Positions 25,804 to 34,223 of a stretch of DNA of 64,000 nt are shown here, one piece after another. Numbering within the stretch: the stretch's first letter is position 1; every line of letters starts with the position of its first letter. The notes under the pieces are model-generated. The model had not been told where the DNA came from and made no database searches. It worked only from the letters and a program-made list of their open reading frames with translations. The position numbers were made by a program, and so were the translations under genes. The stretch comes from Bradyrhizobium sp. AUGA SZCCT0283 (lineage in GTDB: Bacteria; Pseudomonadota; Alphaproteobacteria; Rhizobiales; Xanthobacteraceae). The stretch is from assembly GCF_018130385.1 (NCBI RefSeq), contig NZ_JAFCLU010000019.1, positions 96,823 through 160,822 on the forward strand, in the 5' to 3' direction.

Positions 25804-26517
25804 ATGATACGAACCATCTCTCCGAATCGGGCAAGCTTCGGCCGCTGTTCGGCCTGTACCGTCCGCTCGCTCAGCATCTGCGGCGTGCTGGACCAGGCCG
25901 ACCTTGCCGAGTTCGAGCGGATCGCCCGCCACATTCATCTCGCGCCCAATGAGGCGCTGTTCACGGCGGGGCAGGTTGCGCAGTCGGTCCACAGTCTGAC
26001 CGCGGGTATCGCGCGTCTGTACAAGCTGCTGCCGGATGGGCGGCGTCAGGTAATCGGTTTCGCACTGCCGGGCGACTTTCTCGGCACGGCGCCGTCCGAT
26101 CGCTACAGCTTCTCGGCAGACGCCATCGACTCCGTGACGGTGTGCCGCCTCTCCAGAGAAGCGTTCACGCATTTCATTGAAGAGAGGCCGCACTTTCTGA
26201 TTCGGATCAACGAATTTGCGGCGCGGGAACTGATGCTGGCGCAGGAGCAGATGCTGCTGCTGGGCCGACGCACCGCGGAGGAGAAGGTTGCGTCCTTCCT
26301 CATCGGATGGCGGGAGCGGCTGGCCCAGATCGGCGACGAGCGGCAAACCATTGCGCTGCCGATGAGCCGGCAGGACATCGCGGATTATCTGGGGCTGACG
26401 ATCGAAACCGTGAGCCGGACGCTGACCCGGTTCGAGCGCGAAAAGATGCTCATCATCGTCGCGGGCGGTGTCCGTCTGCTGGACGCGAGCCGGGCTGCGG
26501 CCATGGCTGCGGCTTGA
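25804..26517 (+). CDS. fixK1: FNR/CRP-family regulator with N-terminal cysteines (FixK1/AadR-like)
   Basis: 237 residues. The cysteine pattern C15-x2-C18-x7-C26 together with C114 is that of FNR-type proteins that bind an oxygen-labile 4Fe-4S cluster. A cyclic-nucleotide-like beta roll (about 30-130) is followed by a helix-turn-helix (about 183-206) with ETVSRTL in the recognition helix, the E-x-x-S-R type that reads TTGAT half-sites. ATG 25804 follows GGGCAGGGG; an in-frame ATG at 25756 is possible. A perfect site for its own family lies upstream, so it may be controlled by FixK2 or itself. B. japonicum has a cysteine-less FixK2 near fixLJ and a cysteine-containing FixK1; this protein matches the latter. 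Confidence 0.9.
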   Translation: MIRTISPNRASFGRCSACTVRSLSICGVLDQADLAEFERIARHIHLAPNEALFTAGQVAQSVHSLTAGIARLYKLLPDGRRQVIGFALPGDFLGTAPSDRYSFSADAIDSVTVCRLSREAFTHFIEERPHFLIRINEFAARELMLAQEQMLLLGRRTAEEKVASFLIGWRERLAQIGDERQTIALPMSRQDIADYLGLTIETVSRTLTRFEREKMLIIVAGGVRLLDASRAAAMAAA

Positions 26518-26542
26518 AAATTCCAGCGCTGCCACGATCAAT

Positions 26543-26556
26543 TTGATTCAGGTCAA
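26543..26556 (+). promoter_or_regulatory. FixK/FNR-type site upstream of the small membrane peptide and hemN
   Basis: TTGATTCAGGTCAA, 54 bp before the start of the 46-residue gene; class II spacing predicts a transcript starting near 26591, just ahead of its ribosome binding site. Confidence 0.85.
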
Positions 26557-26609
26557 AGCCGGAATGAAGGTGCATGGGCATGTTTCCTCCGTCACAGGAG
26601 GTCAGCCCC

Positions 26610-26750
26610 ATGCCCGTCGATTCGTTGATTGTTTCCGTCTGCGTCGTCGCGATGTTCGTGGTTTTTGCAGCGGTGCTGGCCTGGGGTGACATGCAGACCC
26701 GCCCGAAACAACTGACCGAGCAGTCCAGTTCGAAACGCCGGGCGTTCTGA
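26610..26750 (+). CDS. 46-residue single-span membrane protein
   Basis: Too short for usual ORF cut-offs but well supported. CAGGAGG lies 8 bp before ATG 26610, a FixK-type site sits 54 bp upstream, and hemN starts 49 bp after its stop. The peptide has a hydrophobic segment (residues 5-27, LIVSVCVVAMFVVFAAVLAW) and a polar basic tail (QTRPKQ, KRRAF), suggesting an N-out, C-in single-pass protein. I cannot name a family. Expression with hemN and closeness to the cbb3 genes suggest a role in low-oxygen respiration, perhaps as a small oxidase or heme-pathway partner, but this is inference. Confidence 0.78.
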   Translation: MPVDSLIVSVCVVAMFVVFAAVLAWGDMQTRPKQLTEQSSSKRRAF

Positions 26751-26798
26751 TATCAGGCGCTCCCCGGGCGGGATCGTCTACAGGAAGAGAGTGCTGCT

Positions 26799-28133
26799 GT
26801 GAGCGAAATCGTCCGCCGTTACGCCAGACTTCAGGTGCCGCGATATACGTCCTATCCGACGGCGGCAGAATTCACGACCGACGTTGCTGCCGCCGACCAG
26901 CGCCGGTGGCTTGTTGATATCGACACGACCGAGGCCGTTTCGGTCTATTTGCACGTACCGTATTGCCGCGAACTCTGTCTCTACTGCGGCTGCAACACCA
27001 AAAAGGCGCTGCGTGACGATGTCATCGCGGCCTACCGGGAGGCGCTCGAACGCGAGATCGCCCTCGTCAGCGACGTCGTTTCGGCGCCTCTGCGGATCGC
27101 CCGGCTGCACTGGGGCGGCGGAACGCCGAGCATCCTCGGCACGGACGGCATTGCCTCGGTCATGCAGGCTCTGCGTGACCGCTTCGTCTTCGAATCCGGT
27201 TACGAACATGCCATCGAGCTCGATCCGAGATATGTGACACAGGGCCTGGCGGAAGGCCTGAAGGCGCTCGGCGTCAACCGTGCCAGCCTTGGCGTGCAGG
27301 ACGTCAATCCGTTGGTGCAGGCGGCGATCGGCCGGTGGCAGCCGATGCAGGACGTCGAGGCGGCCGTGACGCGCCTGCGTGGCGCCGGCATTCAGAATCT
27401 GAATTTCGACCTGATCTACGGCCTGCCGCTGCAGACCATCGCCTCGCTCCGAAAGACCTGCGAGATCGTGGCCGCTCTGTTACCGGACCGCATCGCCTGC
27501 TACGGCTACGCTCACATGCCGCGTCTGAAGGCCAACCAGCGGCGCATCGACCAGAGCACGCTTCCCGACATCGAGGAACGAATCGATCAGGCCGGGATCA
27601 TCGCCGAGGAGTTCCTGCGCCATGGTTTTCTGAAGATCGGCATCGATCATTTTGCAAGGCCCGGCGACGCACTGGCCCACGCCGCGATTTCGGGACGGCT
27701 TCATCGCAATTTCCAGGGCTATACCGACGATGCAAGAGAGACCCTCATCGGTCTTGGTGCATCTTCGATTTCCAGATTCCGGGATGGATACGTCCAGAAT
27801 ATTTCCGATGTGCCGAGCTATGTTCGCGCGATCTCGGCCGGCCGCCTCGCGCCGTCACGCGGCTGCCGGCTGGATGCGGCCGAAAGGCAGCGCGCCCGCA
27901 CCATTGAAAGCCTGATGTGCCAGTTTCAGGCCGATCTCGACGTGACTGCGCCGGATATGGCGTTCGTTGAAGAGTTCGCGTTACTGCAGCCGCTGGTCCG
28001 CGATGGTCTGGTCCGGATCGAGGACCGTGTCGTGACGGCCACCGAATCGGGCCGTTCGATCATTCGCGTCATTGCGGCCGTGTTCGATCCCCATACCCGC
28101 GCCGATACCGCGCGATTCAGCAAGGCTGTCTGA
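26799..28133 (+). CDS. hemN: Oxygen-independent coproporphyrinogen III oxidase
   Basis: 444 residues, a radical SAM enzyme that makes protoporphyrinogen IX without oxygen. The cluster motif is C56-x3-C60-x2-C63 (YCRELCLYCGC) and is followed by the GGGTPS SAM-binding motif (WGGGTPSILG). The HemN N-terminal YTSYPTA and the C-terminal HemN domain (SSISRFRDGY) are both present, which separates it from HemW. The start is GTG 26799 with AGGAAGAGAG upstream. Control by the site at 26543-26556 fits its need at low oxygen, and it supplies heme to the oxidase encoded 0.5 kb further on. Confidence 0.95.
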   Translation: MSEIVRRYARLQVPRYTSYPTAAEFTTDVAAADQRRWLVDIDTTEAVSVYLHVPYCRELCLYCGCNTKKALRDDVIAAYREALEREIALVSDVVSAPLRIARLHWGGGTPSILGTDGIASVMQALRDRFVFESGYEHAIELDPRYVTQGLAEGLKALGVNRASLGVQDVNPLVQAAIGRWQPMQDVEAAVTRLRGAGIQNLNFDLIYGLPLQTIASLRKTCEIVAALLPDRIACYGYAHMPRLKANQRRIDQSTLPDIEERIDQAGIIAEEFLRHGFLKIGIDHFARPGDALAHAAISGRLHRNFQGYTDDARETLIGLGASSISRFRDGYVQNISDVPSYVRAISAGRLAPSRGCRLDAAERQRARTIESLMCQFQADLDVTAPDMAFVEEFALLQPLVRDGLVRIEDRVVTATESGRSIIRVIAAVFDPHTRADTARFSKAV

Positions 28134-28148
28134 CGAGCCCGATCTGGC

Positions 28149-28162
28149 TTGATTCACATCAA
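28149..28162 (+). promoter_or_regulatory. FixK/FNR-type site upstream of a small ORF
   Basis: TTGATTCACATCAA, complete TTGAT and ATCAA arms. It lies 16 bp after hemN and 55 bp before the GTG at 28217; class II spacing predicts a start near 28197. Confidence 0.85.
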
Positions 28163-28216
28163 GGTGTCGGCCGTTGGGTTGCGCTTTGGTGGCCGCTGAT
28201 CCTGTGAGGCCTCCTT

Positions 28217-28549
28217 GTGACGATCATATCCGCCAGTACGGGAAGATTAATTGGCATCAGCGCGATTGGTCGCTGGGCCCAGGCCATCGCCGCCAGATTC
28301 GGGCGATCGGCCCGATTGAAAAAAATGACGCGCGCGGAGTTCGAGCAGATGGCGCGGGATCTCGATCTCTCGCATCCGGAACTTTACGGGCTGCTGACCG
28401 GACGCAGGCCTTCCGCCGCGGTCGTCGAGGCGCACCTGACGAATCTTGAAGTTTCCCAACAGCGTATCAGCGCGCTGCGCACGCCCGAATCAGAAGACGC
28501 ATCCGCAGGAATGCAGGCGTGCCTACCAATTGGGCCGTCCTGCTGCTGA
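28217..28549 (+). CDS. Small uncharacterised protein (DUF6455-like)
   Basis: About 110 residues. The central part (MTRAEFEQMARDLDLSHPELYGLL, about 37-60) resembles small alphaproteobacterial proteins of the DUF6455 type, in which a short helical module follows a basic helix. The C-terminus holds three cysteines, two of them terminal. Start is unclear: GTG 28217 lacks a good ribosome binding site, and ATG 28326 would give a 74-residue form. Being placed alone behind a near-perfect FixK-type site, between hemN and fixN, it is probably a genuine low-oxygen gene of unknown function. Confidence 0.6.
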   Translation: MTIISASTGRLIGISAIGRWAQAIAARFGRSARLKKMTRAEFEQMARDLDLSHPELYGLLTGRRPSAAVVEAHLTNLEVSQQRISALRTPESEDASAGMQACLPIGPSCC

Positions 28550-28609
28550 AGCGATGGTTGAACTGGCGCGGTTCTAATCATTTTTTCCAGTACGCAAAAC
28601 AACCGAAGT

Positions 28610-28623
28610 TTGACTTCGATCAA
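28610..28623 (+). promoter_or_regulatory. FixK/FNR-type site upstream of fixNOQP
   Basis: TTGACTTCGATCAA, flanked by T and A so that the palindrome extends by one base each side. It lies 59 bp before fixN. Confidence 0.9.
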
Positions 28624-28682
28624 ATCGCCGATCGCGAAGCTGTGATCATTGTGCAGCGCATTCGCAAAAGAGAAGCCCGCCC

Positions 28683-30329
28683 ATGACCCAATCTCAAACC
28701 GCAAAATCGATGACACACGGCGAGGCCGGTCTCGTGCTGGTCTTTTCGATATCGGCGTTTCTGTGCCTGTTCGCTGCGGCCAATGCGCAGGATGCGCCGT
28801 TTGCCTTTCATGCCTTCCTGTCGAGCGCCGCCAGCCTGGCGGCCGTCATCGTAATCGGGAACCGGTACTTTGCGCGCACGTCGCTGCCGCCGCAGGAAAT
28901 CAACGGCCGGCCCAACTACAATCTGGGCCCGATCAAGTTTTCGGCTGTGATGGCGGTGTTCTGGGGAATCGCCGGGTTTGCGGTTGGGCTGCTGATTGCT
29001 TCCCAGCTCGCATGGCCCGCGCTCAATCTCGACCTGCCGTGGACCAGCTTTGGCCGTCTGCGGCCGCTGCACACATCGGCGGTGATCTTCGCTTTCGGCG
29101 GCAACGTGCTGATCGCAACCTCGTTCTACGTCGTGCAAAAGACCTGCCGCGTGCGCCTGGCGGGCGATCTCGCACCTTGGTTCGTCGTCGTCGGCTATAA
29201 TTTCTTCATCCTGGTCGCCGGCACCGGCTATCTGCTCGGCATCACCCAGTCCAAGGAATATGCCGAGCCGGAATGGTACGCCGATCTGTGGCTGACGATC
29301 GTCTGGGTGGTCTATCTGCTGGTCTTCCTGGTGACCATCATCAAGCGAAAAGAGCCGCATATCTTCGTCGCCAACTGGTTCTATCTCGCCTTCATCGTCA
29401 CCATCGCCGTGCTTCATCTCGGCAACAATCCCGCGCTGCCGGTCTCGGTGTTCGGCTCGAAGTCCTATATCGCCTGGGGCGGGGTCCAGGACGCCATGTT
29501 CCAGTGGTGGTACGGACATAACGCAGTTGGCTTCTTCCTGACCGCCGGCTTCCTCGCCATCATGTATTACTTCATTCCGAAGCGCGCCGAGCGGCCGATC
29601 TATTCCTACCGGCTGTCGATCATCCACTTCTGGGCGCTGATCTTCCTCTACATCTGGGCCGGTCCGCACCATCTGCACTACACCGCGTTGCCGGACTGGG
29701 CGCAGACACTGGGCATGACCTTCTCGATCATGCTGTGGATGCCATCATGGGGCGGCATGATCAACGGCCTTATGACGCTGTCGGGCGCGTGGGACAAGCT
29801 TCGCACCGATCCCGTGCTGCGCATGCTGGTCGTGTCGGTCGCCTTCTACGGCATGTCGACCTTCGAAGGGCCGATGATGTCAATCAAGGTCGTGAACTCG
29901 CTCAGCCATTATACTGACTGGACCATCGGCCACGTGCATTCGGGTGCGCTGGGCTGGGTCGGCTTCGTTTCGTTCGGCGCGCTGTACTGCCTGGTTCCAT
30001 GGTTGTGGGATCGCAAGGGGCTCTACAGCCTGAAACTGGTCAACTGGCACTTCTGGACCGCCACCATCGGCATCGTGCTCTACATCTCGGCGATGTGGGT
30101 GTCGGGAATCCTGCAAGGCCTGATGTGGCGCGCCTACACCTCGCTCGGCTTCCTCGAATATTCCTTCATCGAAACCGTGGAAGCGATGCATCCCTTCTAC
30201 ATCATCCGCGCCGCAGGCGGAGCGCTGTTCCTGATCGGGTCGTTGATCATGGCCTACAATCTCTGGATGACGGTGCACGCAGGCGAAGCGGAAGTGCAAT
30301 CGCCCGTCGCTCTTCAGCCGGCGGAATGA
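28683..30329 (+). CDS. fixN: cbb3-type cytochrome c oxidase subunit I
   Basis: 548 residues, the catalytic subunit that reduces oxygen and pumps protons with high oxygen affinity. It has about 12-14 membrane segments. Heme and copper ligand histidines can be seen in RPLHTSAVIFAFGGN, WWYGHNAVGFFLTAG, GPHHLHYTALPDW and GHVHSGALGWVG. First gene of fixNOQP, 59 bp after a FixK-type site. Length is typical. Confidence 0.97.
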   Translation: MTQSQTAKSMTHGEAGLVLVFSISAFLCLFAAANAQDAPFAFHAFLSSAASLAAVIVIGNRYFARTSLPPQEINGRPNYNLGPIKFSAVMAVFWGIAGFAVGLLIASQLAWPALNLDLPWTSFGRLRPLHTSAVIFAFGGNVLIATSFYVVQKTCRVRLAGDLAPWFVVVGYNFFILVAGTGYLLGITQSKEYAEPEWYADLWLTIVWVVYLLVFLVTIIKRKEPHIFVANWFYLAFIVTIAVLHLGNNPALPVSVFGSKSYIAWGGVQDAMFQWWYGHNAVGFFLTAGFLAIMYYFIPKRAERPIYSYRLSIIHFWALIFLYIWAGPHHLHYTALPDWAQTLGMTFSIMLWMPSWGGMINGLMTLSGAWDKLRTDPVLRMLVVSVAFYGMSTFEGPMMSIKVVNSLSHYTDWTIGHVHSGALGWVGFVSFGALYCLVPWLWDRKGLYSLKLVNWHFWTATIGIVLYISAMWVSGILQGLMWRAYTSLGFLEYSFIETVEAMHPFYIIRAAGGALFLIGSLIMAYNLWMTVHAGEAEVQSPVALQPAE

Positions 30330-30340
30330 GGAGCGCTCAA

Positions 30341-31075
30341 ATGTCTTTCTGGACACGGCATCAAATCTTCGAAAAGAACTCGATCGTCCTGGTCGCGGGA
30401 ATCCTCGTGGTGATTGCGATCGGCGGTCTCGTCGAAATCACTCCGCTGTTCTATCTCAAGAGCACGATCGAGAAGGTCGACGGCGTCAGGCCGTACACGC
30501 CGCTCGAGCTTGCCGGACGCAACGTCTATGTCCGTGAGGGCTGCTATCTCTGCCACTCGCAGATGGTTCGTCCGCTACGCGATGAGGTCGAGCGCTACGG
30601 CCATTACTCGCTCGCGGCGGAGAGCATGTACGACCATCCGTTCCAGTGGGGTTCCAAGCGTACCGGTCCCGATCTGGCGCGCGTCGGCGGCAAGTATTCC
30701 GACGAATGGCACGTCACGCATCTGAACAATCCGCGCGCGATCGTGCCGCAATCGGTGATGCCGGGTTACGCCTTCCTGTCGCAGACGGAAATCGACGAGG
30801 CTGGTGTCGCCGCCCATCTGCGCACCAACCGCACCGTTGGCGTGCCCTATACGGACGATCAGGTTGCCAACGCCGTCGCCGATCTCAAGGCGCAGGCCGA
30901 CCCTGATAATGCCGGCGTGGATGCGTTCACCAAGCGTTACCCGAAGGCGGTTGCCCGCAATTTCGACGGAAAGAGCGGCGCTCCGACCGAAATGGATGCG
31001 CTGGTCGCGTACCTGCAGATGCTCGGCACGCTGGTCGACTTCAAGCTTTACAACGAAAAAGCAAATCTTCGCTGA
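30341..31075 (+). CDS. fixO: cbb3-type cytochrome c oxidase subunit II (monoheme)
   Basis: 244 residues, membrane-anchored c-type cytochrome that passes electrons to FixN. N-terminal membrane anchor about 15-38; one heme motif C68-Y-L-C71-H72 in REGCYLCHSQMVRP; a later methionine in QSVMPGYAFL is the likely axial ligand. ATG 30341 follows GAGGAG; the long frame upstream to 29999 is the shadow of fixN. Starts 11 bp after fixN. Confidence 0.96.
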   Translation: MSFWTRHQIFEKNSIVLVAGILVVIAIGGLVEITPLFYLKSTIEKVDGVRPYTPLELAGRNVYVREGCYLCHSQMVRPLRDEVERYGHYSLAAESMYDHPFQWGSKRTGPDLARVGGKYSDEWHVTHLNNPRAIVPQSVMPGYAFLSQTEIDEAGVAAHLRTNRTVGVPYTDDQVANAVADLKAQADPDNAGVDAFTKRYPKAVARNFDGKSGAPTEMDALVAYLQMLGTLVDFKLYNEKANLR

Positions 31076-31087
31076 GAAGGCAGAACG

Positions 31088-31252
31088 ATGAAAGCAATTC
31101 TCACTGTCCATAACATTGCGTCGGACCTCGTCACGACGTTCTGGACGCCGATCTTCGTCGGAATCTTTATCGCCATCGTAAGCTATGCCCTTTGGCCGCG
31201 CAACAAAGCCGTCTTCGACGAAGCCGCGAAAATGCCTTTGCGCGAGGAGTGA
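31088..31252 (+). CDS. fixQ: cbb3-type oxidase subunit IV
   Basis: 54 residues, easily missed because of size. One membrane segment (about 18-37, FWTPIFVGIFIAIVSYALW) is followed by PRNKAVFDEAAKMPL, the typical cytoplasmic tail of CcoQ/FixQ with its WPR-N motif. Lies 12 bp after fixO and 7 bp before fixP. It stabilises the interaction of FixP with the core oxidase. Confidence 0.95.
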   Translation: MKAILTVHNIASDLVTTFWTPIFVGIFIAIVSYALWPRNKAVFDEAAKMPLREE

Positions 31253-31259
31253 GCCGATC

Positions 31260-32132
31260 ATGACCGAACACAGCGATATCGATCACGTTTCCGGAAGGTC
31301 GACCACAGGTCACGAGTGGGACGGCATCAAGGAGCTCAACACACCGCTGCCGCGCTGGTGGGTGATCACATTCTACGCGACCATTCTCTGGGCGATCGGC
31401 TACTGGATCGTGTATCCGGCGTGGCCGCTGCTCTGGAGCCATACGACCGGCATCTGGAACTACTCCACGCGCGCCGAGGTCGCCACCGAGCTCGCCAATC
31501 TGGAAAAGATCCGCGGCGACAAGATGGTTGCGCTCGGCGCCGCCCCGCTGGAGGAGATCGAGAAGAATCCCGCCTTGCTGGCGCTGGCCCGGGCGCGCGG
31601 CAAGACAGTGTTCGGCGACAATTGCGCGCCTTGCCACGGTAGCGGCGGCGCCGGAGCCAAGGGCTATCCCAACCTGAACGACGACGAATGGCTGTGGGGC
31701 GGGAGCCTCGACCAGATCATGCAGACGATCCAGTTCGGAGCGCGTTCCGGGCATCCGAAGACCCACGAGAGCGCCATGCTGGCGTTCGGCAAGGAGGGGG
31801 TGCTCAAGAAGGACGAGATCGTTACCGTCGCCAATTACGTCCGGTCGCTGTCGGGACTGCCGACGGCCGCGGGCTACAACGCAACTGTCGGCGCGAAGAT
31901 TTTCGCCGACAATTGCGTCTCCTGCCATGGCGACAACGGCAAGGGGAACCAGGAACTCGGTGCGCCCGACCTCACGGACAAGATCTGGCTCTACGGTTCG
32001 GACGAGGCGACGCTGGTCGAGACCATCACCAACGGCCGTACCGGGGTGATGCCGGCCTGGGTTAGCCGACTCGACCCGTCCACGATCAAGGCGCTGACGG
32101 TCTACGTCCACTCGCTCGGCGGAGGAAAATAG
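31260..32132 (+). CDS. fixP: cbb3-type cytochrome c oxidase subunit III (diheme)
   Basis: 290 residues. N-terminal region has the conserved HEWDGIKELNTPLPRWWVITFY and one membrane segment (about 35-58). Two cytochrome c domains carry C122-x2-C125-H126 (NCAPCHG) and C219-x2-C222-H223 (NCVSCHG). It brings electrons from soluble cytochromes to FixO/FixN. Start ATG 31260, just downstream of fixQ; the frame opens further left only as a shadow of fixQ. Confidence 0.96.
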   Translation: MTEHSDIDHVSGRSTTGHEWDGIKELNTPLPRWWVITFYATILWAIGYWIVYPAWPLLWSHTTGIWNYSTRAEVATELANLEKIRGDKMVALGAAPLEEIEKNPALLALARARGKTVFGDNCAPCHGSGGAGAKGYPNLNDDEWLWGGSLDQIMQTIQFGARSGHPKTHESAMLAFGKEGVLKKDEIVTVANYVRSLSGLPTAAGYNATVGAKIFADNCVSCHGDNGKGNQELGAPDLTDKIWLYGSDEATLVETITNGRTGVMPAWVSRLDPSTIKALTVYVHSLGGGK

Positions 32133-32160
32133 CCGGTAAGTACGGCAGTTTCCATCCTGT

Positions 32161-32174
32161 TTGAGATGGATCAA
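32161..32174 (+). promoter_or_regulatory. FixK/FNR-type site upstream of fixGHIS
   Basis: TTGAGATGGATCAA lies 28 bp after fixP and 56 bp before the ATG of fixG; class II spacing predicts a start near 32209. Confidence 0.85.
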
Positions 32175-32229
32175 GCGGGGGCACGGCGCCGGGTCTAGGG
32201 TGAATTCCAGACGCGAGCTCAATCCAGCG

Positions 32230-33693
32230 ATGAACAAGACCGTGAACCCGACCGACCTGCAACTTGAAGACGATGGGCCGCTGTATGCGGCCCAGAAGAA
32301 GGTCTACCCGCAGAGCGTTTCCGGGACCTTCCGCCGAACCAAATGGGGGCTGATGGCGTTCTGCCTCGGCGTCTATTACCTGTTGCCGTTCGTGCGATGG
32401 AATCGCGGCCTGGGTGCGCCGGACCAGGCGGTGCTGGTCGATCTGCCGAACAGCCGCTTCTATTTCTTCTTCATCGAGCTCTGGCCGCAGGAAGTCTACT
32501 ACTTCACCGGGCTGTTGATCGTCGCCGCGCTGACGCTGTTCTTGATGAACGCGGTCGGCGGCCGCATCTGGTGCGGCTATCTCTGCCCGCAGACGGTCTG
32601 GACCGATCTGTTTTATGCCGTCGAGCGCATGATCGAGGGCGACCGCCGCGAGCGGATGCGGAAAGACGCCGCCAAGGGCACGATGAAGCTCGAGCGCTTT
32701 GCCGAAATCCTGCTGAAGCATTCGATCTGGCTGATGATCGCCTGGTGGACCGGCGGCGCCTGGGTGCTCTATTTCAACGACGCGCCGACGCTGGTCAAAC
32801 AGCTCGTCATCTTCCAGGCGCCGATGATCGCCTATGTCTGGATCGCCATACTGACGGCGACGACCTATATCTTCGCCGGCTGGATGCGCGAGCAGGTCTG
32901 CGTCTACATGTGCCCGTGGCCGCGCATTCAGGCAGCCCTCACCGACGAGTGGGCGCTCAACGTCACCTACAAATACGATCGCGGCGAGGCGCGCACGTCG
33001 CTGAAGAAGGCGAACGAATTGCGCGCGCTCGGCCAGCCGGTCGGCGATTGCATCGATTGCTATCAGTGCGTCGCGGTGTGCCCGACCGGAATCGATATCC
33101 GCAACGGGCCGCAGCTTGACTGCATCCAGTGCGGCCTGTGCATCGATGCCTGCGACACCGTGATGACCAAGATCGGTCGGGAAACCCGCCTGATCGGCTA
33201 CGATAACGACATCAACATTCACCGCCGGCAGGAAGGCAAGCCGCCGATCTACCGCATCGTGCGGCCGCGCACCATCATTTATACCGCGATGATCGCCGCC
33301 GTCGGCGCGATCATGCTCTATGCGATGCTGACGCGCTCGCTGCTCGACATCAACGTGCTTCATGACCGCAATCCGGTCGCGGTGAAGCTCTCCGACGGAT
33401 CGATCCGCAATGCCTATACCGTCCGCCTCCTGAACAAGCGCGGCTTCGACCGCGTCATCGCGATCGACGTGGATGGCCCGGTCAACGCCACGCTCCACGT
33501 CGTCGGCGCCGATTCCGTGACCCAGGACCGGCCCATGATCATCCTGGCGCGTGATACGACCACCGAACTGCGGCTGCTGGTAACGGCGCCCGCGGAGAAC
33601 AATCCCGAGAAATCCGTCCCCGTGCATTTCCGCGTTACCGATATCGGGCTCGGCGAGGTTGCCTCCGCCACCGATCATTTCGTGGCGCCATGA
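32230..33693 (+). CDS. fixG: cbb3 oxidase accessory ferredoxin-like protein
   Basis: 487 residues (CcoG/RdxA family), thought to reduce copper for insertion into the oxidase. Five membrane segments surround CxxCP-like loops (WCGYLCPQTVWTD, CVYMCPWPRIQ), followed by two 4Fe-4S motifs (CIDCYQCVAVCP and CIQCGLCIDACD, about 275-318) and a C-terminal IgG-like domain. ATG 32230 is chosen; GTG 32203 in frame is an alternative, while the farther 32161 start overlaps the FixK-type site. Overlaps the extended fixH frame by 4 nt. Confidence 0.95.
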   Translation: MNKTVNPTDLQLEDDGPLYAAQKKVYPQSVSGTFRRTKWGLMAFCLGVYYLLPFVRWNRGLGAPDQAVLVDLPNSRFYFFFIELWPQEVYYFTGLLIVAALTLFLMNAVGGRIWCGYLCPQTVWTDLFYAVERMIEGDRRERMRKDAAKGTMKLERFAEILLKHSIWLMIAWWTGGAWVLYFNDAPTLVKQLVIFQAPMIAYVWIAILTATTYIFAGWMREQVCVYMCPWPRIQAALTDEWALNVTYKYDRGEARTSLKKANELRALGQPVGDCIDCYQCVAVCPTGIDIRNGPQLDCIQCGLCIDACDTVMTKIGRETRLIGYDNDINIHRRQEGKPPIYRIVRPRTIIYTAMIAAVGAIMLYAMLTRSLLDINVLHDRNPVAVKLSDGSIRNAYTVRLLNKRGFDRVIAIDVDGPVNATLHVVGADSVTQDRPMIILARDTTTELRLLVTAPAENNPEKSVPVHFRVTDIGLGEVASATDHFVAP

Positions 33694-33713
33694 TACCCTT
33701 GAGGAGCAATCAT

Positions 33714-34211
33714 ATGAGCCAGGAGCGGCCGTCAAGACCCATCACCGGACGCATGGTGTTCTTCATGATGGTCGCCTTCTTCGGCGTCGTGATCGGGGTC
33801 AACCTCGTCATGATGCGGCTTGCGATCCAGACCTTGCCCGGCACGGAGGTCGATAGCGCCTACAGCGCCAGCCTCGCCTACGAGAAGGAGATCGCCACCG
33901 CCCGCGCCCAGAGCGCGCGCAACTGGAAGGTCGATGCCCATGTCGAGCGCAGCGGGCAGGGCGGGGCCACGCTGCGGGTCGAAGCGCGCGACAATTCTGG
34001 CCGGCCGATGTCTGGCCTGACCTTTCAGGGCCGGTTCGAGCGGCCGACTGACCGGCGCGCCGATCTGCCGGTAGCGCTCGCCGAAGTCGGGATTGGCATC
34101 TATCGGGGAAGCGCTGAAGCCATCGCGCCGGGTCAGTGGGATCTGGTGCTCGAAGGCGTCTCGGCGGGACAGCGGCTGTTTCTGTCCAAGAACCGCGTGT
34201 TGTTGAACTAG
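33714..34211 (+). CDS. fixH: FixH family protein
   Basis: 165 residues. One N-terminal membrane segment (about 11-36, GRMVFFMMVAFFGVVIGVNL) and a periplasmic domain with the ARAQSARNWKVDAHVE region and GIYRGSAEAIAPGQWDL. Needed with FixG, FixI and FixS for cbb3 assembly. ATG 33714 has GAGGAG at 7 bp; an ATG at 33690 overlapping the fixG stop could also be used and would add 8 residues. Confidence 0.93.
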   Translation: MSQERPSRPITGRMVFFMMVAFFGVVIGVNLVMMRLAIQTLPGTEVDSAYSASLAYEKEIATARAQSARNWKVDAHVERSGQGGATLRVEARDNSGRPMSGLTFQGRFERPTDRRADLPVALAEVGIGIYRGSAEAIAPGQWDLVLEGVSAGQRLFLSKNRVLLN

Positions 34212-34223
34212 GAAGGCCGGATC

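Noticed and set aside
32086..33735. 549-residue minus-strand open frame
   Set aside because: Antisense to fixG, which has both 4Fe-4S motifs.
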